A stretch of 64,000 nucleotides of DNA from Bacteroidota bacterium (GTDB lineage: Bacteria; Bacteroidota; Bacteroidia; Chitinophagales; Chitinophagaceae), in the NCBI GenBank assembly GCA_005882315.1, contig VBAR01000003.1:502907-566906 (forward strand), read 5' to 3'. This document shows, piece by piece, positions 1 through 8,583 of the stretch. The first letter of the stretch is position 1. The number at the start of each line of letters is the position of its first letter. Made by a program: the position numbers and the translations under genes. The notes beneath the pieces are model-generated. The model had not been told where the DNA came from. It worked only from the letters and a program-made list of their open reading frames with translations, and did no database searches.

Positions 1-244
1 ATTCTGTGCATTGGAAAAATTTGCGGCTGTTGTTAACAGAATGACGAAAATGATTCTTTTCATAACTAAAGTTTATGATTTAAACCGTTTTTATAGAAGC
101 AACAAAGATAGAGTGATGTTGCCTGCCGACCATATTTATCAATTATCGTGCAGGCGGGAAATATTGTGATTATCATTTTTATAACAAGCCTTTTACATTA
201 CCGGGCATGAATTTTACGTTACTAACCGGTGAAACAGAACTGTT
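1..244. other. Non-coding left edge of the window
   Basis: No convincing gene lies here. The arms GCCTGC (121-126) and GCAGGC (150-155) could pair around a 23-nt loop. This may be the tail of a terminator for a gene outside the window, but there is no clean T tract, so I leave it unassigned. Confidence 0.4.
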
Positions 245-1717
245 ATGGCAAATTATCTCCTGCTCCGCAACAATAAGCAGCAAGGGCCGCTTTCGTTGCA
301 ACATTTAATCCAATTGGGATTGAAAGCTTATGACCTTGTTTGGGTAGAAGGCAAAAGTGCCGCCTGGCGATACCCGAGTGAGGTACCTGAACTCAAGCCC
401 TATTGCATCGTTGTGGAAGAGCAGCCTTACGACCGGTTTTATAAAAAGCCCGGTGAAAAGAAAGAAGAGGTTGAAATAAATTTCCCCCAAGAAAAAATTA
501 TAGCTCAGCCTGCTATTGTGAGAACGATCGCTGAAAGAAAAGAAACACCCGAGATCGTTTTTCCCGATGAACAACAGCTTCATGCTGTAAACCCTGATTA
601 CAAATACATGCCAAAGCAAAGCAATAACATGCCCGATATTGTTTTTCCTGAAGAGACTGCCAGGATTGAAGAAACAATTCCAAAAGAAACTATCAGGAAA
701 AAATCAGTTTACGTTACGCTGCCTTTGCAATCAGCGCCAACAAAAAGAGATGAACCCGTTTTTAATGTCCAGTCCTACCCAACTCCTCCCGATACCCGTG
801 AAGAACCAATTCGGATGAAAACAAATTATGAACAACCACTTGATGAGATAAAGGAAATGTATGTGCAGAAACTGCAAGAAAGAAAAAAACAATCCTTTCA
901 AAAAAAGCTTATCACTGAAAATTTAAAGAAAGCTGCTGTAATTGTTGCAATTGTATCAGTAGGTGTATTGATTGGTTTTGCCATTAAACCGGGATCTAAA
1001 AACAATGAACTTGCAACAACATCTACAGTTCAGCAAAAAGATGAAACAGCCTCTGAAGAAATACAGGCAAATAATAATGAAGAAGTCACAAACGAAACAG
1101 CAGCAGCAGAAAGACAGTCACGAGGCAACATCAAACCGCTGATCCCAAAACAGAAACAGGTTCAACAGCCAGTAACATTTAAGGATGATGAAAATGATCA
1201 AAGGCAAATACCCGTTGAAAACAAAAAAGCTGTGATGACCAAACAAAAACCAGCAGTAGAAAAAGATGAACCGGTAATAACAGGATCAGCTCCGGGTGTG
1301 GATATAAATGCATCTACAGGCGAAAGAACAAGAAAAACAAGACAGGGCAACGGAGTTTCAAATCCTGCAGAGAGTTATGAAAAAGAAGAATCCAATGAAG
1401 AACCCAAAGTAAATATTGCCAGTTATGTGAATGTAAAGACTAATGCTTACCATGTTGTTGCTTTAGGAGGGATACGCAATCTTGAACTGACCGTTTGGAA
1501 TGATTCAAAATATATACTGGATTATGTAACAGTAGAAGTAGAATACCTGAAAGCCAACCAGGAAACATTTAAGACTGAATCTGTTCAATTCAGATCAGTA
1601 GCTCCGAATGGTACAGTTACCATTCGTATGCCGGATACAAACCGTGGAATGAAAGTAGTTTATAAAGTTGTGAGAGTTGAGTCGAAAGAATTTAAAAACG
1701 TTATGGCAGGATTATAA
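245..1717 (+). CDS. Membrane protein with GYF-like N-terminal domain
   Basis: 490 aa. Residues 3-50 look like the GYF_2/DUF4339-type fold (a GPLS motif followed by conserved Trp residues), a module found at the start of many Bacteroidota membrane proteins. A low-complexity charged region follows. It contains three copies of an acidic motif [ED]-I-[NV]-F-P-x-E near residues 77, 103 and 131. One membrane segment lies at about 230-248, then a Gln/Lys/Glu-rich linker, then a compact beta-rich domain at about 395-490 that resembles extracytoplasmic Ig-like/FxLYD modules. The predicted topology is N-terminus inside, C-terminal domain outside. The role is unknown. The start gives the GYF-like domain directly and no upstream alternative is evident. 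Confidence 0.85.
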   Translation: MANYLLLRNNKQQGPLSLQHLIQLGLKAYDLVWVEGKSAAWRYPSEVPELKPYCIVVEEQPYDRFYKKPGEKKEEVEINFPQEKIIAQPAIVRTIAERKETPEIVFPDEQQLHAVNPDYKYMPKQSNNMPDIVFPEETARIEETIPKETIRKKSVYVTLPLQSAPTKRDEPVFNVQSYPTPPDTREEPIRMKTNYEQPLDEIKEMYVQKLQERKKQSFQKKLITENLKKAAVIVAIVSVGVLIGFAIKPGSKNNELATTSTVQQKDETASEEIQANNNEEVTNETAAAERQSRGNIKPLIPKQKQVQQPVTFKDDENDQRQIPVENKKAVMTKQKPAVEKDEPVITGSAPGVDINASTGERTRKTRQGNGVSNPAESYEKEESNEEPKVNIASYVNVKTNAYHVVALGGIRNLELTVWNDSKYILDYVTVEVEYLKANQETFKTESVQFRSVAPNGTVTIRMPDTNRGMKVVYKVVRVESKEFKNVMAGL

Positions 1718-1767
1718 CAACCAGCAAAGCATTTTATCATTTTATAGTCACCTAAACCACCACCAAC

Positions 1768-2667
1768 ATGAAACGATTCCGCAGAATTGTATTCACACTC
1801 TCATTACTTTTTATAATTTGCATTGGCGCACATCTTTATTATCTCACTACATTATCCGCTAAAGAAACGTATCCCGAAGACAGTTATTTAAAAACCGAAA
1901 CAAATAAAACAGCACTTATCATAGTTGCTCATGATGATGATATGGTGGGCAGTTCCGGCACCATTAGCATGTTATGCGATGATGATTGGGAAATTTCAGA
2001 AATGTGTTTTTACCAGCAAGGTGGTTTGTATTTTAAAAAAGACAGCGCTAAAAACCCGATCCGTAAAAAATCATTGGAGAAAGTTGGAGAAATTCAAGGC
2101 TTGCACTCAGTTCACCCTGTCGATTTCAATTTCAGGAATGATATGGAGACTGAAAAATCTTATATGCCGATGCCTTACAGTAAATTCAATGAGAATTATA
2201 AAACCGATTCTTTAACCGGTTATATAGCTGACTTTATAAATAAATTCAAACCTTCTGTGATCTTTACATTGGATAATATCATGGGAGGTTACGGACATCC
2301 TGACCATACTTTGATCAGCCAGCTTGTTGTAAAGTATTGCAAAGATCATAAAAACGATTCGGGGTTTTCAGTTAAAAAAATTTATCAACCTGTGTTTCCA
2401 CCTTCGCTGGCAAATAATGTAATGAAAGATATGCCTGTTTACAATGAAGCTAAAAAAGTATATCAATGCAGCGGGCCACCCCTACCAGATGTACAGGTAA
2501 ATATTTATCCTTATGCCCGGAAGAAAAAAGAATCTATGCAGGCTTACACAACTGAACAGAATTCACTGAAAAAAATCTGGCCTTATTATAATTGGTATCC
2601 TTCATGGCTCTACTTTAAAATCTTTGACAGGGATTTTTACAGGATACTCGATGTAAAAGAATTGTAA
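1768..2667 (+). CDS. PIG-L family deacetylase
   Basis: 299 aa. An N-terminal hydrophobic segment (about 7-26) looks like a signal anchor or uncleaved signal peptide. The family's zinc motif AHPDDE appears here as A-H-D-D-D-M near residue 53. A later G-H-P-D-H matches the second metal/substrate motif. These enzymes (LmbE/GlcNAc-PI de-N-acetylase family) remove N-acetyl groups from sugar conjugates. The change of Pro to Asp and Glu to Met in the first motif is unusual, so activity is not certain. The substrate cannot be told from context. It follows the preceding gene by 50 nt and may be co-transcribed. It ends at a strong terminator shared with the convergent gene. Confidence 0.85.
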   Translation: MKRFRRIVFTLSLLFIICIGAHLYYLTTLSAKETYPEDSYLKTETNKTALIIVAHDDDMVGSSGTISMLCDDDWEISEMCFYQQGGLYFKKDSAKNPIRKKSLEKVGEIQGLHSVHPVDFNFRNDMETEKSYMPMPYSKFNENYKTDSLTGYIADFINKFKPSVIFTLDNIMGGYGHPDHTLISQLVVKYCKDHKNDSGFSVKKIYQPVFPPSLANNVMKDMPVYNEAKKVYQCSGPPLPDVQVNIYPYARKKKESMQAYTTEQNSLKKIWPYYNWYPSWLYFKIFDRDFYRILDVKEL

Positions 2668-2671
2668 TTAA

Positions 2672-2702
2672 AAAAAAGGGCAAGTAAACTTGCCCCTTTT
2701 TT
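2672..2702. terminator. Bidirectional rho-independent terminator
   Basis: Stem GGGCAAG (2678-2684), loop TAAA, stem CTTGCCC (2689-2695), with an A tract on the left and a T tract on the right. It can therefore serve both convergent genes. Confidence 0.85.
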
Positions 2703-4622
2703 CTAATGTATCAGTACAACCTTTTCGGCGCCCCATTTATTATCACTTGTAATATATTTTACCAGGTAAGTTGAGTTGGCATAAGCCCCGATATTCACAT
2801 TCCATATCCTGTCTTTATCATTCACTGATAAACGTTGCAGGATCTTTCCATTAAAATCAGCTATATAAATTTCCTTTATTGCTTTATTACTTTCAATTTT
2901 AAAATTGCCGCTTGTAGGGTTAGGATAAATTTTTACTTTCTCCGGATTATCCGTTTTTATAAACACTTGCTGTTCTGTTTTTGAATCGGCACAGGCTGGA
3001 GCCGCAATCATTTGTTTGATCACTCTTTGTAATAAACTGTTCAGTAGTTCAACATCATAAGTATCCGTTGTTGGCTTAATATGTGGCAGGCCTATCCCAC
3101 TGTTATCTGTAAGAAATAAATAAGTGCCGTTTGTAGCTAATGCCATACAGCGCATCAGGTACTCGGTAGATTTATTAGTACCACTGCATGCAATAGGAAC
3201 GATCCGTATTCCTTTAGCAGCTGCCTTTGCAATTAGTATCATCATTTCGTCTTTCGCATAATCATGCGGCGGCGCATCCATTATTAAAAATAAGATCCGG
3301 CTCCGGGCATCTTCCCGCCATTGCAGGCTGTCAATCGCAACACGTAAAGCATCATTCACAGCTTCAGGATGATCACCACCACCACTAGCTTTTTGCAGTT
3401 TTACAAAATTGAGTAACTTAAGCAGGTCATTTTTTAATTCAATATGTTTTGTCAGATATTCATCATTTAAATCACGATAAAACACAGAACCCACATTCAG
3501 GTTTAGATCTTTATTCTGCTCAAATGTTTTCCGTATCACATCTTCCAGTTCTAATTTTAAAAACTCAATTTCATCACTCATACTGCCTGTAGCATCCACT
3601 GCAAAAGCGATATCTATTTTATCAGAAACAAAACAAGGTTTTTTGACCTGCATTGTGTTGATACCATTTTGAAAAAAGCCGGGATTCTTTAAGTCTTTAG
3701 TTCCTGCAGCAACAAGTTTCAATTTTTGCTCAGTATTTTTTACATCAATATCTCCCCAGAGTTCTGCCTTGCCTGTATTATCAGTTATTGCAGTCCATAT
3801 TACTCTACCGGTTGTCTCGTCTATCAATTCTACTTTTTCTCCGATCACGGGTGCATGATTATTATTCACCAGTTGAACAGTAATTCTTTTCTTCGGGTTT
3901 ATTTTCCAGTGATCACTCCAGAGTTTAAATTCAGACTCTGTATAATCTTCCCACATCTTCCATTTGTAAAAATCATTTACTTCTCCTGCAGTAAGAATGT
4001 TTGCATAGGGTGCGGCTTTATCATAAATAGTTGTATCGGTGATCCCGATTTTTTTATTGCCTAATACAATTGCTTCATCACTTCTAAAAGAAGATGAACC
4101 TCTGATTCGTATTGGGGTACTGGGTGATGATGCATCATACCCATAAACAGTTACTCCGGCTACTTTTCCTTCTAATGCATATTCAAGTTCACCCCTGGGA
4201 GCTGGTTTACTTAAATCAGCATAACCCGAGCCAACTGTGGAAGTAGAATACCCAAGTTCTTTAGAGCTTCTTTTTGCGCCAAGTGCTGTTGTTACCACCA
4301 CTTCATTTAAAGATTTACGGGTATTGAGCAATACAATTTCAAAACTTGGGTCCTTTAATGTCTCTTCTGTTATTGCTACTTTATAAGGTTCAAAACCAAC
4401 GCCACTGAAATAAAGCGTATCAGGCAATTTTTTAGCAATGATCTTAAAACTGCCATCAGGTTTTGTGATAACTGCATTGCTCTTGTCTTTAAACTTTACT
4501 GTAACAGCAGAAGCGGCAAAACCACCTTCGGCTATCACTTTACCACGAATTTCCTGGGCAAAGGAAATTATTGTTACTAATAGAAAAATGCCGGTAAAAA
4601 GCAGGGAGTAGATTGTCCGCAT
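2703..4622 (-). CDS. Surface protein: SusC-like plug fragment, vWA domain, T9SS tail
   Basis: 639 aa. A signal peptide (about 1-22) is followed by a carboxypeptidase-regulatory-like beta sandwich (24-100). Next comes a stretch typical of SusC-type TonB receptors: LNEVVVTTALG near 105-115, then EGKVAGV and IRIRGSSSF near 150-180. The barrel is missing. Instead a von Willebrand A domain follows, with the MIDAS motif D-A-T-G-S at 343-347. The last 75 residues are a Por-secretion tail (YPNPTSG start near 568), predicting export by the type IX system and surface attachment. This suggests a SusC N-terminus fused to an adhesive or metal-binding vWA module. Function is unknown; binding to a surface or polymer is a reasonable guess. 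Confidence 0.85.
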   Translation of the reverse strand: MRTIYSLLFTGIFLLVTIISFAQEIRGKVIAEGGFAASAVTVKFKDKSNAVITKPDGSFKIIAKKLPDTLYFSGVGFEPYKVAITEETLKDPSFEIVLLNTRKSLNEVVVTTALGAKRSSKELGYSTSTVGSGYADLSKPAPRGELEYALEGKVAGVTVYGYDASSPSTPIRIRGSSSFRSDEAIVLGNKKIGITDTTIYDKAAPYANILTAGEVNDFYKWKMWEDYTESEFKLWSDHWKINPKKRITVQLVNNNHAPVIGEKVELIDETTGRVIWTAITDNTGKAELWGDIDVKNTEQKLKLVAAGTKDLKNPGFFQNGINTMQVKKPCFVSDKIDIAFAVDATGSMSDEIEFLKLELEDVIRKTFEQNKDLNLNVGSVFYRDLNDEYLTKHIELKNDLLKLLNFVKLQKASGGGDHPEAVNDALRVAIDSLQWREDARSRILFLIMDAPPHDYAKDEMMILIAKAAAKGIRIVPIACSGTNKSTEYLMRCMALATNGTYLFLTDNSGIGLPHIKPTTDTYDVELLNSLLQRVIKQMIAAPACADSKTEQQVFIKTDNPEKVKIYPNPTSGNFKIESNKAIKEIYIADFNGKILQRLSVNDKDRIWNVNIGAYANSTYLVKYITSDNKWGAEKVVLIH

Positions 4623-4703
4623 AAACAGGATTTGACAGTTAGATGAGAAGAGCCGGCTTTTTACACAAGTGCTGCCAAAAAAATCACAAAAGGGTTCTGG
4701 CCG

Positions 4704-6239
4704 ATGGCTTATTTTAGCCCCAAAATCCGGGATTTGAAAAAGATATTACTGTTTGGAGCCGGCCGCTCGGCCACTGTTTTGATCGATTACCTGCTCAAAG
4801 AAGCCGAAAAAGAAATCTGGAAGCTGATTGTTGTAGATGCTGATATCAACCTGGCGAAATCAAAAACCGGTGACTCTCCTTTTGCAGAAGCCATCAGCTT
4901 CGATATAAATGATGAGACAAAAAGGAAAGAATACATTTCATCGGCTGATATTGTTATTTCATTGCTCCCTCCTGCCCTGCATACTATTGCAGCAAAGACC
5001 TGTGTTGAGTTGGGTAAAAATTTATTGACAGCGTCTTATGTTGATGAAGAAATAAAAAAACTGAGATCTGAAATTGAAAATAAAGGGTTGTTGTTTTTAT
5101 GTGAAATGGGGCTTGATCCCGGTATCGATCATATGAGTGCCATGAAAATGATCGATGAGATACATGAAGCTGGCGGAAAGATCACTTCATTCAAATCACA
5201 TTGCGGCGGATTGGTTGCGCCGGAGAGTGATGACAATCCGTGGCATTATAAAATAAGCTGGAACGCAAGAAATGTTGCGCTAGCAGGAAAAGCCGGCGCA
5301 CATTACAAGGAGAATAGCAAAGATGTTCATTTGAAATATGAAGAACTGTTTAATCCTGAAAAGGCTATTGAGTTTCCGGAGATCGGTCGGCTGAGTTATT
5401 ATCCGAACCGTGATTCTTTGAGCTATATGCCGCTGTATGGTTTAGAGAATGCGCAGACATTTATCCGCACGACTTTGCGTTATCCTGATTTTATGTATGG
5501 TTGGAATAATGTAATTGAACTAAAGCTGACAGATGAGACGCAGCAATATGAAACAAACGGCAAAACATTATACGAAGTTTTTAAAGAGCATATGGATAAG
5601 AATGGTTTTGGAGAATGGTTGAGTCAGAAACTGACTGAACGGTTCACCGAAACCAAATCTATGCTGGAAAACCTTATGAAGCTGATGGAAGCGGAAGAAG
5701 AAGCAGAGAAAGAAGGAATAGAAGCACCTGGAAACTTTATGACTGCTGATGAAAAAGGCAATATTCAAGATATAGAAGTAGATGATGTGAAGAACCGAAG
5801 TGCCGCTTATGTTGCAGCAAAAATGCATGAAGCCAACCTCACACTCAAACAATTATTTTTTCTTGGATTGGATGACCAGGAAACAATTATCAATAAAGGT
5901 TTATGCAGCGCTGTGGATGTATTGCAGTTTGCTATGGAGAGAAAACTGGTTTTGGATAAAGATGACAAGGATATGATAGTGATGATGCATGAATTGGAGT
6001 TTGGAGTTGGGAGTAAGAAGTCAGGAGTCAGCAGTACTTTAATTGTAAAAGGTGATGATAATTTAAGAACAGCAATGGCAAAGACTGTTGGCTTACCATT
6101 AGGCATTGCCGCTAAATTGATTTTAAATGGTAAAATAAACCTGAAAGGCTTACATATACCAACACATAAAGAAATTTACGAGCCTGTTCTTAAAGAATTG
6201 GAAGAACATGGCATCCGGTTTCATGAAGAAGGGAATTGA
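4704..6239 (+). CDS. Saccharopine dehydrogenase family protein
   Basis: 511 aa from this ATG. The Rossmann motif L-F-G-A-G-R-S-A sits near residue 16, followed by the saccharopine reductase-like catalytic domain (for example CEMGLDPGIDH). The family interconverts saccharopine with aminoadipate semialdehyde and glutamate, in lysine metabolism. A TTG at 4734 would give a protein starting at LKKILLFGAG, which I believe is the more usual N-terminus for close relatives, so the first ten residues are doubtful. Near residues 434-442 the coding sequence contains a word-like repeat (6000-6035) that looks like an inserted intergenic motif kept in frame. The stop abuts the stop of the convergent sirtuin gene. 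Confidence 0.9.
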   Translation: MAYFSPKIRDLKKILLFGAGRSATVLIDYLLKEAEKEIWKLIVVDADINLAKSKTGDSPFAEAISFDINDETKRKEYISSADIVISLLPPALHTIAAKTCVELGKNLLTASYVDEEIKKLRSEIENKGLLFLCEMGLDPGIDHMSAMKMIDEIHEAGGKITSFKSHCGGLVAPESDDNPWHYKISWNARNVALAGKAGAHYKENSKDVHLKYEELFNPEKAIEFPEIGRLSYYPNRDSLSYMPLYGLENAQTFIRTTLRYPDFMYGWNNVIELKLTDETQQYETNGKTLYEVFKEHMDKNGFGEWLSQKLTERFTETKSMLENLMKLMEAEEEAEKEGIEAPGNFMTADEKGNIQDIEVDDVKNRSAAYVAAKMHEANLTLKQLFFLGLDDQETIINKGLCSAVDVLQFAMERKLVLDKDDKDMIVMMHELEFGVGSKKSGVSSTLIVKGDDNLRTAMAKTVGLPLGIAAKLILNGKINLKGLHIPTHKEIYEPVLKELEEHGIRFHEEGN

Positions 6240-6926
6240 TCAACCGATTAGCTTCTCAATTAATTCCTTCACACCTTCTGTTGCTGGTTTCTCAATTGCA
6301 ACGAGGTTCTCAATATCAGATGTATAAGGAATTCGTTTGTCAACAATATACTTTGGAATTTCCCATGGTGCATAGTTTACCAATCCTGCTGCCGGATACA
6401 CAACCAATGATGTACCTACCACAACAAAAACATCAGCACTATGAACAACGGGTACAGCTTTTTCGATCATCGGCACCGGTTCTTCAAACCAGACAATATG
6501 TGGCCTGAGCTGTTCCCCATCTCCTGCCCTATCCCCGATCTTAATATCATCCCTTATTTCATAGATCAGTGATTCGTTTTTTTCACTACGCATTTTAAAT
6601 ATCTCACCATGCAGGTGCATGACATTTGTTGAACCAGCTCTTTCATGCAGGTCATCTATATTTTGAGTTATGATAGTGACGTCAAAATGTTTTTCCAACT
6701 CTGCTAAACCGCTATGCGCAGCATTGGGTTGTGCACCCATCACATTTTTACGTCTGTAATTATAAAATTCCAAAACCAATTGCGGGTCTTTTCTCCATGC
6801 ACGGGGTGTGGCAACATCTTCTATATTATAACCTTCCCACAAACCGTCACTGTCACGAAATGTTTTTAATCCACTTTCAGCACTAATGCCGGCACCGGTA
6901 AGAACAACGAGTTTCTTTTTGCTCAT
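6240..6926 (-). CDS. Sir2-type NAD-dependent deacylase lacking zinc cysteines
   Basis: 228 aa. Core sirtuin motifs are present: G-A-G-I-S-A-E-S-G (11-19), T-Q-N-I-D-D-L-H (87-94), the catalytic His in H-L-H-G-E (His106) and G-T-S-L-V-V-Y-P-A (171-179). Tyr55 and Arg58 match the Y-x-x-R pair that binds succinyl/malonyl-lysine in CobB and SIRT5, so acidic deacylation is predicted. The protein contains no cysteine at all, so the usual Cys4 zinc site is absent. Its place (about 110-140) is taken by a short charged segment. I believe zinc-less relatives are common in Bacteroidota. It is transcribed leftward from a near-adjacent promoter. Confidence 0.92.
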   Translation of the reverse strand: MSKKKLVVLTGAGISAESGLKTFRDSDGLWEGYNIEDVATPRAWRKDPQLVLEFYNYRRKNVMGAQPNAAHSGLAELEKHFDVTIITQNIDDLHERAGSTNVMHLHGEIFKMRSEKNESLIYEIRDDIKIGDRAGDGEQLRPHIVWFEEPVPMIEKAVPVVHSADVFVVVGTSLVVYPAAGLVNYAPWEIPKYIVDKRIPYTSDIENLVAIEKPATEGVKELIEKLIG

Positions 6927-6930
6927 TGGT

Positions 6931-6938
6931 CAAAGATA
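6931..6938 (-). promoter_or_regulatory. Candidate -7 box of the sirtuin gene
   Basis: Read leftward it is TATCTTTG, an exact match to the Bacteroidota TAnnTTTG element. It ends only 4 nt before the sirtuin start codon, which predicts almost no 5' leader. No clear -33 element was found. Confidence 0.5.
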
Positions 6939-6942
6939 ATTG

Positions 6943-6975
6943 AACAAAAAATACCATCCGCTACAGCAGATGGCA
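6943..6975 (-). terminator. Terminator of the DUF4349 gene
   Basis: Leftward transcript: GCCATC...GATGGT stem (arms at 6953-6958 and 6969-6974) followed by a run of T. It lies just after the stop of the DUF4349 gene and before the sirtuin promoter. Confidence 0.65.
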
Positions 6976-6981
6976 TGCTTA

Positions 6982-7890
6982 TTACGCTGACTTTATTTTC
7001 ACAGGCTTAACTCTTTTGTAAATAATAACAAGGGTCAGAATTAAAAGCAATAAAGGCCAGATGGAGATCAGTCCAACAAACAACTCACCTACCCAACTCC
7101 AGCCTGAAGAAAAAGCACTGCTGATACGAGTAGAGAAAGAAGGTTTATCATTATTGACTGCAGTGGCATTCAGTATTACATAAAAAGTAAGATTAATGGT
7201 ACTGTAAGAGGCTGAGTGTGTAAGATAATTTACACGGCCAGACGCTGATTCAATATCTTCCTGTACATCATTGATCTCAGATTGCACATTGAGGATCTCT
7301 TCCATATTCTTTGCCTGCTTTAGCAGATCAAGATATTTCAAACGTATTTGCCGTTTGGCTTCTATTCTCGATTTTGTATCTACAACTTCAGCAGTTACAT
7401 CTTCTGAACTGATTCTCTTTTCATTGATCTTTTCAACACCGGTTGTAACAAGCGATAAAGCATTATCAAACTGGTCAACCGGAACTTTTACTACCAATGT
7501 ATTCTCCAACTTATACTCGGTTTGTGTTTGCTGTTCCTGGGCGACATAACCGCCCAACTGTGTTACTTTTTCCCTGATAGATCTGTAAAAATCATTGTAC
7601 TTCTTTACTTCGAGATTAAGGTTTGCCGTTTTGATTATCTTTTTGTCCCAGTCTATTTTAGGCACGGGCTGAGTTTGCTTTTTTTGTTTCTCTTGATCAT
7701 CTGATTTTTTATCTGAAACCTGGAAGAAGTTACTTGTGGCAGAATCTGTAAACCCTGCCAACTGCTGCTTTTTTTCTTCACCTTTATTAACCTCTCTGTC
7801 CAGTTGCTGTATGGCCATCGCAGATTTATCGGTTTTTGATTTGCAGGCAAACAGAATTAGTGCCGCTAAAGCGGTAATAAAAATTTTCAT
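6982..7890 (-). CDS. DUF4349 lipoprotein
   Basis: 302 aa. A lipoprotein signal (about 1-16, ending L-F-A-C) is followed by a Lys/Gln-rich linker. From about residue 80 comes a DUF4349-type domain, with a long charged helical region (about 150-215) likely to form a coiled coil. A second hydrophobic segment lies near 270-290, followed by a short basic tail. The family is widespread and its molecular function is not known; envelope location is inferred from the signal and membrane segment. It is a single-gene unit with a terminator right after it. Confidence 0.85.
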   Translation of the reverse strand: MKIFITALAALILFACKSKTDKSAMAIQQLDREVNKGEEKKQQLAGFTDSATSNFFQVSDKKSDDQEKQKKQTQPVPKIDWDKKIIKTANLNLEVKKYNDFYRSIREKVTQLGGYVAQEQQTQTEYKLENTLVVKVPVDQFDNALSLVTTGVEKINEKRISSEDVTAEVVDTKSRIEAKRQIRLKYLDLLKQAKNMEEILNVQSEINDVQEDIESASGRVNYLTHSASYSTINLTFYVILNATAVNNDKPSFSTRISSAFSSGWSWVGELFVGLISIWPLLLLILTLVIIYKRVKPVKIKSA

Positions 7891-8086
7891 GGCGATGCTT
7901 AAATGATTTGATAATTAGATGCTGCAAAAAGAAAATTGCATAAGCATCATTCTGCGTTGATACCAGAAACTGAAAAAAGGTAACCTTCAGGAAAATGTAA
8001 AATGTAGAATATAAAACTGTAAAATAAAAAAGTATGGGTTGTATACCGATAGACTACTAACCAGCAACAAGCATCCAGAAACCAGC

Positions 8087-8497
8087 TTACTTCTCCCCTG
8101 CCAATTCCATTATTATTTTCCATTCATCATCCGTTACAGGCTGACAGGAAAGACGACCTAGACGAACCAGCGCCATATTTGCAAGACGCTTATCTTTTTT
8201 AATTATATCCAGCGGGACAGGATTTTTTAATTTCTTATGCGCTTTCAGATCTACTGCTACCCAACGATCATCATCTATTGTTGGGTCCTGGTAAAACTCT
8301 TTTACAACTTTGGCAATACCAACTATATCCAGTCCTTCATTGCTATGATAAAATAAAACCTCATCTCCTTTTTTCATTGCTTTCAAATGTCCTCTTGCCG
8401 CATAGTTGCGGACACCCGTCCATGCGGTTTGCTTATCAGTTACAAGTTGATCCCAACTATAAGCAGAAGGTTCAGATTTTACAAGCCAGTATGCCAT
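8087..8497 (-). CDS. EVE domain protein
   Basis: 136 aa, covered entirely by an EVE (PUA-like) domain. It opens with W-L-V-K-S-E-P, continues with W-x-G-V-R-N-Y-A-A-R and has the family motif G-D-E-V-L-F-Y-H-S. EVE proteins resemble YTH domains and bind modified bases in DNA or RNA; the human relative is THYN1. Stand-alone bacterial EVE genes like this one usually sit in housekeeping settings, and nothing nearby points to a restriction system. It is divergent from the fasciclin gene. Confidence 0.9.
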   Translation of the reverse strand: MAYWLVKSEPSAYSWDQLVTDKQTAWTGVRNYAARGHLKAMKKGDEVLFYHSNEGLDIVGIAKVVKEFYQDPTIDDDRWVAVDLKAHKKLKNPVPLDIIKKDKRLANMALVRLGRLSCQPVTDDEWKIIMELAGEK

Positions 8498-8515
8498 ATG
8501 ATTTTTTTTAGTTCA

Positions 8516-8523
8516 CAAATCTA
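8516..8523 (-). promoter_or_regulatory. Candidate -7 box of the EVE gene
   Basis: Read leftward it is TAGATTTG, matching TAnnTTTG. It lies 18 nt before the EVE start codon, giving a predicted leader of about 11 nt. Confidence 0.5.
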
Positions 8524-8583
8524 AAGAATCCGGTGTTACGTAAGTATAGTATCTCAATTTCAAAAATTAAAAAATTATTCGTT

